Shown here piece by piece: positions 12,782 through 23,273 of a stretch of 64,000 bases of DNA; position 1 is the first letter of the stretch, and every line of letters starts with the position of its first letter. This DNA is from Stomorhina lunata (taxonomy: Eukaryota > Arthropoda > Insecta > Diptera > Rhiniidae). The notes beneath the pieces are model-generated. The model did not search any database and was not told the DNA's origin. It saw nothing but the letters and a program-made list of their open reading frames with translations. The translations under genes and the position numbers were made by a program. Location: positions 112,071,242 through 112,135,241 of the forward strand of contig OW121742.1 of the NCBI GenBank assembly GCA_933228675.1, given 5' to 3'.

Positions 12782-14990
12782 ATAAATTTTCTATAGAAAT
12801 TTTTTCATATGGAAAAATTTTCTTTAGAAATTTTTTCATATAGAAAAATTTTCTATAGAAATTTTTTCATGTAGAAAAATTTTCTATAGAAATTTTTTCA
12901 TGTAGAAAAATTTTCTATAGAAATTTTTTCATGTAGAAAAATTTTCTATAGAAATTTTTTCATATAGAAAAATTTTCTATAGATATTTTTTCATCTAGAA
13001 AAAGTTTTTATAGAAATTTTTTCTTAAACAAAATTTTCGATAAAAATTTTTTCTATAACAAAAATTTTCTACAGAAATCTGTTCTTATGGAAAAATTTTC
13101 TATAAGAAAAAAATTCAGTAGAAATTTGATTTTCTATAGAAATTTTTTCTAATAAAAAAATTTCTAAGTAAAATTTTTCTATATAAAAAAATTTCTATAA
13201 AAATTTTTTCTATAGAAATTTTTCTAAAATGTTCTATAGAAATTTTTTCTTATAAGAAAATGTTTATAGAAATCTTTTCTTGTAAAAAATTCTCTATAGA
13301 AATTTTTTCTAGTAGAAAAATTCTCTATAGAAATTTTTTCTTTCACAAAAATTTTCTATAGAAATTTTTCTCATAGAAATATTTTCTTATGCTAAAATTT
13401 TCAATAGAAATTTTTTCTTAGAGAAAAATTTTCTATAGAAATTTTTTTATTATAGTAAAATTTTCTATATAATTTTTTTCTTAGAGAAAAATTTTCTATA
13501 GAAATTTTTTCTTAGAGAAAAATTTTCTATAGAAATTTTTTCTTAGAGAAAAATTTTCTATAGAAATTTTTTCTTAGAGAAAAATTTTCTATAGAAATTT
13601 TTTCTTAAAGAAAAATTTTCTATAGAAATTTTTTCTTAGAAAAAAATTTTCTATAGAACTTTATTCTTAGAGACAAATTTTCTATAGACATTTTTTCATA
13701 TAAAAAAATTTTCTATAGAAATTTTTTCTTAGAGAAAAATTTTCTATAGAAATTTTTTATTAAAAAAAATTTTCTATAGAAATTTTTTCTAAGAGAAAAT
13801 TTTTCTATATAAATTTTTTCTTGGAGAAAAAATTTTTATAGACATTTTTTCTTATAGAAAAATTTTATAGAAATTTTTTCTTGTACAAAAATTTTTTCAT
13901 GTACAAAAATTTTCTATAGCAATTTTTTCTTATACAAAAATTTTCTATAGAATATTTTATTATAGAAAAATTTCTATAGAAATTTTTTCTTATAGAAAAA
14001 TTTTCTACAGACAAATTTTCTTATAAAAAAATTTTATAGAAATTTTTTCTTGTACAAAAATTTTTTATAGAAATTTTTTCCTCTACAAAAATTTTCCATA
14101 GAAAAATTTTCTTAGAGAAAAATTTTCTATAGAAATTTTTTCTTATAGAAAAATTTCTATAGACATTTTTTAATAGAAAATATTTCTATAGAAAATTTTT
14201 GTATAAGAAAAAATTTCTATAGAAAATTTTTGTATAGGAAAAAAATTCTATAAAATTTTTCTATAAGAAAAAATGTCTATAGAAAACTTTTCTATAAGAA
14301 AAAATTTCTATAGAAATTTTTCTTTAAGAAAATATTTCTATACAAAAATATTTCTGTACAAAAATTTTCTATAGAAATTTTTTCTTATACAAAAATTTTC
14401 TATAGAAATATTTTCTTATAGAAAAACTTTTATAGAAATTTTTTCTTATAGAAAAAATTCTATAGAAATTTTTTCTTATAGAAAATTATAGAGAAAAATT
14501 TTCTATAGAAATTTTTTCTTAGTGAAAAATTTTCTATAGAAATTTTTTCTTAGTGAAAAATTTTCTATAGACATTTTTTCTTATAGTAAAATTTGCTATA
14601 GAATTTTTTTCTTAGAGAAAAATTTTTTATAGAAATTTTTTCTTAGAGAAAAATTGTCTATAGAAATTTTTTCTTAGAGAAAAATTTTCTATAGAATTTT
14701 TTTCTTAGAGAAAAATTTTCTATAGAAATTTTTTCTTAGAGAAAAATTTTCTATAGAAATTTTTTCTTAGAGAAAAATTTTCTATAGAAATTTTTTCTTA
14801 GAGAAAAATTTTCTATAGAAATTTTTTCTCTAAGAAAAAATTTCTATAAAAAATTTTTTCTTAGAAAAAAATTTTCTATAGAAATTTATTCTTAGAGAAA
14901 CATTTTTTATAGAAATTTTTTCTTAGAGAAAAATTTTCTATAGAAATTTTTTCTTAGAGAAAAAATTTCTAAAGGAATTTTTTCTTACTT
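12782..14990 (+). repeat. Family B 31-bp satellite, array B2
   Basis: About 70 units of the 31-bp B family, mainly the subtype with CTTAGAGAAAAA joined to TTTTCTATAGAAATTTT. The step is 31 bp (CTTAGAG at 13511 and 13542). The left part (12784-13010) uses CATATAGAAA or CATGTAGAAA linkers, and the centre and right are the CTTAGAG subtype. The order is scrambled near 13085-13220, and about 14156-14345 reads in reverse orientation. No gene is present. Confidence 0.95.
14156..14345 (-). repeat. Inverted block of family B units within array B2
   Basis: In this stretch the plus strand reads CTATAAGAAAAAATTTCTAT and AGAAAATTTTTGTATAAG, the reverse complement of the surrounding B unit. About six units are inverted, then the normal orientation resumes with TTTTCTATAGAAATTTTTTC. 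A single further inverted unit appears near 14825-14865. Confidence 0.75.
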
Positions 14991-15914
14991 TAGTGTATTG
15001 CACTAAGATCTAAATTTATTGTAATTATATATAATTTTTTCATTGGTCCATATTTACTTTTTTAATTGCTTCAATCGTATCTCTGTATATTTCAGTCATT
15101 GCTAAAATCATCAGTTATTATACAGTTCATTTCAAGAATGTATGGAAATGTTTTAAAATTCCTAAAAATTCCTTTTGCTTTCATTTTCAATTTTCATCAC
15201 TCATAACATACATCCATCCTTTTGGCTTTCACAACATGTGCTAATTACTAACACATCATTTGCCGTAATGAAATTGTGTTAATTATCTCTGGAAATTTGT
15301 CGACAAGTTCCCAAAATATAAAAAACATTTAATACATTTATTTTATGACCCAAAAATTCTAATATACACCTTTAGCACAAACCAATACGATTTAATCATA
15401 ATCATTATCTTTTTACATTTTTTTCCTTTTTTTCCAACATTTTTAGAAAACTAATTTTTCACTTACAACCACAAACTTTGTTTTCGATCGAAAACAAAAA
15501 TGTTAGAAAAAATGTTAGAAACTTTTTTTTTTTATTTTGGCGGAACATGCCAAGCAGCTGAAAATATATGTGGAAATGGAACATGGTAAAACTTTTGCGG
15601 AGGAATCTCTCCTATAAAAATAGTAATTTTTCATAGTTTTTTCGCTAAAATACTGAACATAATTATTATTTTTTGTTTGCTAGTTTATGTGCTTGTTTCT
15701 TGTTTTTCCCCCGATTTTTTTTTTGGTTCTAGTTAACAATACACTATAATTTGACACATGTTTGATATCTGAGGGTTATGAAGGGATTTTTTTTAGTGTA
15801 ATGGAAGTAAAAGAAATTTTGATATGTTAAGTCACAACAAATTTCGAGAACAGTAAATAATTTAAGAAATCTATAAGATTTTACATATATGTAGGCATCA
15901 ATCCAATTTTGCAA
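14991..15914. other. Spacer between arrays B2 and E
   Basis: About 0.9 kb of unique-looking AT-rich DNA. It contains a 22-bp perfect palindrome at 15477-15498, annotated separately. No gene, RNA or transposon end is seen. Confidence 0.55.
15477..15498. other. 22-bp perfect palindrome
   Basis: The 16-bp core GTTTTCGATCGAAAAC is extended by three matched bases (TTT/AAA) on each side, with CGATCG at its centre. It is nested in a wider pair, AACATTTTT (15436-15444) and AAAAATGTT (15496-15504). It could be a dimeric protein-binding site or a cruciform-prone sequence; nothing in the context decides. Confidence 0.6.
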
Positions 15915-18900
15915 TGGTTGAATCATAGTCTCAATCGTTAATGTTTACATAGATCAATTACAGTTTCAATCTTAACATAGTTAGATCATAGCTTCAATCG
16001 AAAGGTTTTTATGTTAAATTACAGTTTCGATCTAAGCTCTATATAGTTAGATCAATCGTAGGTATTTACATAGATCAATTATAGCTTAAATCGTAGGCCT
16101 TTATATAATTAAATTCCAGCTTCAAGCGTGGGTCTTAAAATAGTTCAGTTGCAGCTTCAATCGTGGGTCTTTATATAGCTCCAAAAATATCTTCAATCGT
16201 GGGTCTTTATATAGTTCAATTACAGCATCAATCGTGGTACTTTTTATAGTTCAATTGTTGGTCCTTATATACTTTAATTACAGCTTCAGTCGTGCGTTCT
16301 TATATACTTCAAGTACAGCCTCAATCGTGGGTCTTTATATAGTTCAATTGCAGCCTCAATCGTGGGTCTTTATATAGTTCAATTACAGACTTAATCGTAG
16401 GTCTTTATATAGCTCAATTACAGCCTCAATCGTGGGTCTTTATATAGTTAAATTTCAGCCTCAATCGTGGGTCTTTATATACTTCAATTACAGCCTCAAC
16501 CGTATGTCTTTATATAGTTCAATTATAGTTTTAATCTTAGGTTTTTAGATATTTCAATTATAGCTTTGATCGCAGTTGTTTATATAGTTCAGTTACAGCC
16601 TCAATCGTGCTTCTTTACATAGTTCAATTACAGCCTTAATCGTAGGTCTTTATATAGTTCAATTACAGCCTCAATCGTGGGTCTTTAAATAGTTCGATTA
16701 CAGCCTTAATTGTAGGAATTTACATAGTTCAATTACAGCCTCAATCGTGGGTCTTTAAATAGTTCAATTACAGCCTTAATCGTAGGTCTTTATATAGCTC
16801 AATTACAGCCTCAATCGTGGGTCTTTATATAGTTAAATTTCAGCCTCAATCGTGGGTCTTTATATAGTTCAATTACAGCCTCAATCGTATGTCTTTATAT
16901 AGTTCAATTATAGTTTTAATCTTAGGTTTTTAGATATTTCAATTATAGCTTTGATCGCAGGGGTTTATATGGTTCAGTTACAGCCTCAATCGTGCTTCTT
17001 TACATAGTTCAATTACAGCCTTAATCGTAGGTCTTTATATAGTTCAATTACAGCCTCAATCGTGGGTCTTTAAATAGTTCGATTACAGCCTTAATTGTAG
17101 GAATTTATATAGTTCAATTACAGTCTCAATCGTGGGTCTATATATAGTCCAATTGCAGCCTCAATCGTGGGTCTTTATATAGTTCAACTACAGCCTTAAT
17201 CGTAGGTCTTTATATAGCTCAATTACAGCCTCAATCGTGGGTCTTTATATAGTTCAATTACAGCCTCAATCGTGGGTCTTTAAATAGTTCAATTACAGCC
17301 TCAATCGTATGTCTTTATATAGTTCAATTATAGTTTTAATCTTAGGTTTTTAGATATTTCAATTATAGCTTTGATCGCAGGGGTTTATATGGTTCAGTTA
17401 CAGCCTCAATCGTGCTTCTTTACATAGTTCAATTACAGCCTTAATCGTAAGTCTTTATATAGTTCAATTACAGCCTCAATCGTGGGTCTTTAAATAGTTC
17501 GATTACAGCCTTAATTGTGGGGATTTATATAGTTCAATTACAGCCTCAATCGTGGGTCTTTATATAGTTCAGTTGCAGCCTCAATCGTGTTTCTTTACAT
17601 AGTTCAATTACAGCCTTAATCGTAGGTCTTTATATAGTTCAATTACAGCCTCAATCGTGGGTCTTTAAATAGTTCGATTACAGCCTTAATTGTGGGGATT
17701 TATATAGTTCAATTACAGCCTCAATCGTGGGTCTTTATATAGTTCAATTGCAGCCTCAATCGTGGGTCTTTATATAGTTCAATTACAGCCTTAATCGTAG
17801 GTCTTTGTATAGCTCAATTACAGCCTCAATCGTGGGTCTTTATATAGTTAAATTTCAGCCTCAATCGTGGGTCTTTATATAGTTCAATTACAGCCTCAAT
17901 CGTGGGTCTTTAAATAGTTCAATTACAGCCTTAATCGTAAGTCTTTATATAGTTCAATTACAGCCTCAATCGTGGGTCTTTAAATAGTTCAATTACAGCC
18001 TTAACCGTAGGTCTTTATATAGTTCAATTACAGCCTCAATCGTGGGTCTTTAAATAGTTCAATTACAGCCTTAATCGTAGGTCTTTATATAGTTCAATTA
18101 TAGCCTCAATCATGGGTCTTTATATAGTTCAATTACAGCCTCAATCGTAGGTCTTTACATAGTTCAATTATAGCCTCAATCGTGGGTCTTTAAATAGTTC
18201 AATTACAGCCTTAATCGTAGGTCTTTAAATAGCTCAATTACAGCCTCAATCGTGGGTCTTTATATAGTTAAATTTCAGCCTCAATCGTGGGTCTTTATAT
18301 AGTTCAATTACAGCCTCAATCGTATGTCTTTATATAGTTCAATTATAGTTTTAATCTTAGGTTTTTAGATATTTCAATTATAGCTTTGATCGCAGGGGTT
18401 TATATAGTTCAGTTACAGCCTCAATCGTGCTTCTTTACATAGTTCAATTACAGCCTTAATCGTAGGTCTTTATATAGTTCAATTACAGCCTCAATCGTGG
18501 GTCTTTAAATAGTTCGATTACAGCCTTAATTGTAGGGATTTATATAGTTCAATTACAGCCTCAACCGTGGGTCTTTATATAGCTCAATTGCAGCCTCAAT
18601 CGTGGGTCTTTATATAGTTCAATTACAGCCTTAACCGTAGGTCTTTATATAGTTCAATTACAGCCTCAATCGTGGGTCTCTAAATAGTTCAATTACAGCC
18701 TTAATCGTAGGTCTTTATATAGTTCAATTATAGCCTCAATCATGGGTCTTTAAATAGTTCAATTACAGCCTTAATCGTAAGTCTTTATATAGTTCAATTA
18801 CAGCCTCAATCGTGGGTCTTTAAATAGTTCAATTACAGCCTTAACCGTAGGTCTTTATATAGTTCAATTACAGCCTCAATCGTGGGTCTTTAAATAGTTC

Positions 18901-20352
18901 AATTAGAGCCTTAATCGTAGGTCTTTATATAGTTCAATTATAGCCTCAATCATGGGTCTTTATATAGTTCAATTACAGCCTCAATCGTAGGTCTTTACAT
19001 AGTTCAATTACAGCCTCAATCGTGGGTCTTTAAATAGTTCAATTACAGCCTTAATCGTAGGTCATTATATAGTTTCATTACAGCCTCAATCGTGGGTCTT
19101 TATACAGTTCCATTACAGCCTTAATCGTTGGTTTTTACATAATTCAATTACAGTCTCAATCGTGGGTCTTTATAAAGTTCAATTACAGCTATAATCGTGA
19201 GTATTTAAATAGTTCAATTACAGCTTTAATCGCGGGTCTTTATGTAGTTTAAATACAGCTTCAATTGTGGGTCTCTATATAGTTCAATTACAGCTTCAAT
19301 CGTGTGTTTTTATATAGTTCAATTACAGCTTCAATCGTGGGTTTTTATGTAGTTCAATTACAGCTTCAATCGTGGGTCTTTATATAGTTCAATTACAGCT
19401 TCAGTCGTGGGACTTTATATAGTTCAATTGCAGCTTTAATCGCGGGTCTTTATGTAGTTTAAATACAGCTTCAATTGTGGGTCTTTATATAGTTCAATTA
19501 CAGCTTCAATCGTGTGTTTTTATATAGTTCAATTACAGCTTCAATCGTGGGTTTTTATGTAGTTCAATTACAGCTTTAATCGTGGGTCTTTATATAGTTC
19601 AATTACAGCTTCAATCGTGGGTCTTTATATAGTTCAATTGCAGCTTTAATCGCGGGTCTTTATGTAGTTTAAATACAGCTTCAATTGTGGGTCTTTATAT
19701 AGTTCAATTACAGCTTCAATCGTGTGTTTTTATATAGTTCAATTACAGCTTCAATCGTGGGTTTTTATGTAGTTCAATTAAAGCTTTAATCGTGGGTGTT
19801 TATATAGTTCAATTACAGCTTCAATCGTGGGTCTTTATATAGTTCAATTACAGCTTCAATCGTGGGTCTTTATATAGTTCAATTATAGCTTCAATCGTGG
19901 GTTTATATAGTTCAATTACAGCTTCAATCGTGGGTCTTTATATAATTCAATTACAACTTCAATCGTGATTCTTTATATAGTTTAATTACAGCCTCAATCG
20001 TGGGTCTTTATATAGTTCAATTACAGCTTCAATCGTGGGTCTTTATATAGTTCAATTACAGCTTCAATCGTGGGTCTTTATATAGTCCAATTACAGCTTC
20101 AGTCGTGGGACTTTATATAGTTCAATTGCAGCTTCAATCGAGGGTCTTTATATAATTCAATTGCAGCTTCAATCGTGGGTCTTTATATACTTCAATTACA
20201 GCTTCAATCGTAGGTCTTTATATACTTCAATTACAGCTTCAATCGTGGGTATTTATATGGTTCAATTACAGCCTCAATTGTGGGTATTTATATAGTTCAA
20301 TTATGCTCTCAATCGTCGGTCTTTATATCGTTCAATTCCAGCTTTAGTCGTA
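15915..20352 (+). repeat. Family E 35-bp satellite with higher-order structure
   Basis: About 126 units with a rigid 35-bp step. The unit starts TTCAATTACAGCCTCAATCG and ends TGGGTCTTTATATAG. CCT units dominate the left three quarters (16300-19140), and CTT units (ACAGCTTCAATCG) dominate the right. A marker block with CGTATGTCTT, a TAGTTTTAATCTTAGG unit and a GATCGCAG unit recurs at 16501, 16886, 17306 and 18321. Those offsets are 385, 420 and 1015 bp, all exact multiples of 35. In the right part a 210-bp hexamer recurs, marked by CGCGGG at 19231, 19441 and 19651. Confidence 0.97.
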
Positions 20353-21423
20353 AATTTTATTTGGTTCTGTTTCTCTGCCATTTCCAAAGCTTAGTTATAT
20401 CAGTTCCTCAGTCTTCCTTACCAACCTTTTCGCTAAAAGATTTTAATGTTCGAAAAAGGAAAACAATGTGATAATTAGTGGTTGTAGAATACCATTGGCG
20501 TATTACTATTTTATATTTACCTTGTTTTTTTTGGCTCTGGCAAAAAATGTTATAGCTTCCTTTTATCATAATATAGCAGAGGTGCAACTATGAAGAACTA
20601 AAACATGGATCGAAAAAAAAAATACCACAACTAACTAAAATAACAACCAACATGTGATTAAATTCCTACAAATGTATGTGTATGTAAGTGAAAATGAGTG
20701 AGCATGTGTGTGAGAATGTGTGGGTGCATTTAATATTTAAGGATAATAATTGGGAACCAAACAGGAAAAAATTTCACAATGTAGAGAAACTTTAATGATG
20801 TTAAATGGTTTTTGTTAGCAAATTACCAATTCTCATACCATCACAGCTACCACTACCATCACCACAGCCAAAAACATGTTACTGCATGCTTAACAAAAAC
20901 TTTTTAATGGAATTTAAACAAGAAGAATAGGTTACATAGGACGACTCACCATCATCATAATGTATAGATGGATGAATGGCTGAGGCTGATGACGTTGGTG
21001 GTATATGAATGAGATAATAGCTAAAACTAACACTAAAGGCCATGGAATATATACATTTAGCATGAACATGAAAATGAAAATGAGCTGAGTTGGTTAAATA
21101 GTTTGTTTTTTTTTTGTTTTTGTGTGCGAATAGAGTTTTAACAGGTGATTAGATAATCAGAGTAAATGAGTTGAACAAAATGAGACAATTACGAAAAATG
21201 TTGCTAAAATATTTATGAAAAGTATTTAAAAACAATTTTGTTTTTCCAAACATAAACGTTAAAGTTTTTCCTTTCGTAGGTTAGAGGGAAAATCTGAGGT
21301 TATACCAAGCTTTAGTTAAAAGTTGATTAGAAGCGTTTAATATAAAGGATAATTTAAAAACAATTTAGAGGTTTACTCAAGCACCTTAAAGTATGCTTTA
21401 AAATTTTATTTTTAAAATATATT
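20353..21423. other. Spacer between families E and F
   Basis: About 1.1 kb of unique-looking DNA with ACCATCACCACAGCC-type and TGTGAGAATGTGTG-type simple sequence. No gene or RNA is supported. Confidence 0.55.
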
Positions 21424-22270
21424 AATTTTTATAAGAATTTTTTCAAAAATTTCTTATTTTCATAGGAAATTTTTCAAAACTTATTTTTATAAGAAATTTT
21501 TTAAAAAGTTTCTTATTTTCTATATCTCTTTCTATTTTTAAAGGAAATTTTTTAAAAATTAATTACTTATTTTTATAAGAAAATTTTTCAAAAATTACTT
21601 ATTTTTATAAAATTTTTTTCCTATTTTTAAGGGAAATTTTTCAAAAATTTTCTATTTTTATAGGAAATTTTTTAAAAATTTTTAAAAATGTCTTATTTTT
21701 ATGGGAAATTTTTCAAAAATTTCCCATTTTTATAGAAAATTTTTCAAAAATTTCCTATTTTTATAGGAATTTTTTTCAAAAATTTCTTATTTTTATAAGA
21801 AATTTTTCAAAAATTTCTTATTTTTAAAGGACATTTTTCATAAATTTCTTATTTATATAGGAAATTTTTTTAAAAATTTCATATTTTTATAGGAAATTTG
21901 TCAAAAATTTCTTACTTTTATAGGAAAATTTTCAAAAATGTCCTATTATTATAGGACTTCAAAAGTTTCCTATTTTTTTTTGGAAAATTTTTTATTTTTA
22001 AAGGAAATTTTTCAATTTTTTTTCATTTTTATAGGAAATTTTTTGAAAAATTCTTTTTTTATAAGAATTTTTTCAAAAATTTCTAATTTTTTACAGGAAA
22101 TTTTCAAAAATTTTTGAAACATTTTTCAAAAATTTCTTATTTTTATAAGAAAATTTTCAAAAATTTAGTATTTTTATAGGGAATTTTTCAAAAATTTCAA
22201 ATTTTTTAGGAAATATTTCAAAAATTTACTATTTTTATAGGAAATTTTTCAAAAATTTCCGATTTTTATT
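21424..22270 (+). repeat. Family F 31-bp satellite, array F1 (forward)
   Basis: About 27 diverged units. The F unit carries two dyads: GGAAATTTTTCAAAAATTTCC with its centre on C (arms of 10), and CCTAT-TTTT-ATAGG. Forward means that C, not G, is read at the first centre. This array is degenerate, with many TTAAAAATT and CTTATTTTT variants and indels, and has no homogeneous core. Confidence 0.9.
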
Positions 22271-23240
22271 ATATTGCCAATACTCCTAAAACTATGCAGT
22301 AGAATTTTCAAAAAAAAAATATCCCAGATTTCGATTTCTTTTAAATAATATAAAATTTAATAAATTGCCTCTACAATAATTTTTGAACTATTTTCACTTC
22401 ACAAATCACAAAAAACAAAAAAAAAAGTCCTTATAGATAAATTTGGGAAAATTTATAAAATTTTTATTAAGTTTGCCAAAAGGAAAAGTTTTATATCATT
22501 TTAATTTTTAATCATCAGATTAACCTTCATATACAAATGTTTTCCTTAATAAAAAGCGTTAAAAAAAATCATAACTTTTATATCCTCTCTTCGGGCTCCT
22601 GCTGGGAATATTGCTGGAGATATTAAGGTCCTTAACAATTGCTTGTTTGCTTTATTTCTTCTTTTAACTCCTCTACTTTAACTGACATCCTCCAATCCAA
22701 CACACACACAGCTGCAAAACAAGAAATATAAGCAAAATGTACAAGAAATGAAGGAAGACCTGACAAAAAATGTAGCAAGCAAAAGGTCCCATTGGAATCT
22801 ACTAAATATTTATAACTTTTGAAATGCCATTGAAGATTCAATGCATATTAATAACAAACAGCATCAGCAACATTTTGGGACAACAACAGAAGCAGCGGCA
22901 ACAACAACAGCAATGCCAACAATATCAACAACTGAAAAAAAGAAAAGCGTCTTTTGAGATGAATGTTCAATTTAAAATCGTTGAGTGTTTCATAAATGTT
23001 TATTCGTATAAGATTCCTAGAATGAAAGAATGAAGAACGATTGTTGCCAGCACCTCAGAGAGTACAAAAAGAAAATTCTTTGGAAATGTTAAGAAAATTT
23101 TGGAGAATATGGATAAAAAGGACATCACGAAAAAATGGCTACTCTGAAAAAAGGGAACAATATTTTTGATGAAAATTCATAAAAACTACATAAACTGATA
23201 TTTAAGATCAGGAACTTTAAGTGTCATTGAATCAATTCTA
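22271..23240. other. Spacer with an opa-like CAA/CAG stretch
   Basis: About 1 kb of non-array DNA. A CAACAACAGAAGCAGC-type run at about 22878-22934 would encode a glutamine-rich stretch in one plus-strand frame (open 22824-23033). The rest of that frame has no recognisable domain. Such runs are common in fly non-coding DNA, so no gene is called. Confidence 0.5.
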
Positions 23241-23273
23241 GATCTTTATATGGTTCAATTCTAGCCTTAACTG
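23241..23273 (+). repeat. Solitary family C/E-type monomer at the edge of array F2
   Basis: GATCTTTATATGGTTCAATT and the following CTAGCCTTAACTG match the family E monomer (GGTCTTTATATAGTTCAATT, then ACAGCCTTAATCG) at about 27 of 33 positions. It ends exactly where the F2 array begins and lies about 2.9 kb from the E array. Confidence 0.7.

Noticed and set aside
22824..23033. Glutamine-rich small open frame
   Set aside because: The glutamine run is an opa-like CAA/CAG microsatellite. The remainder is unrecognised and lacks gene context.
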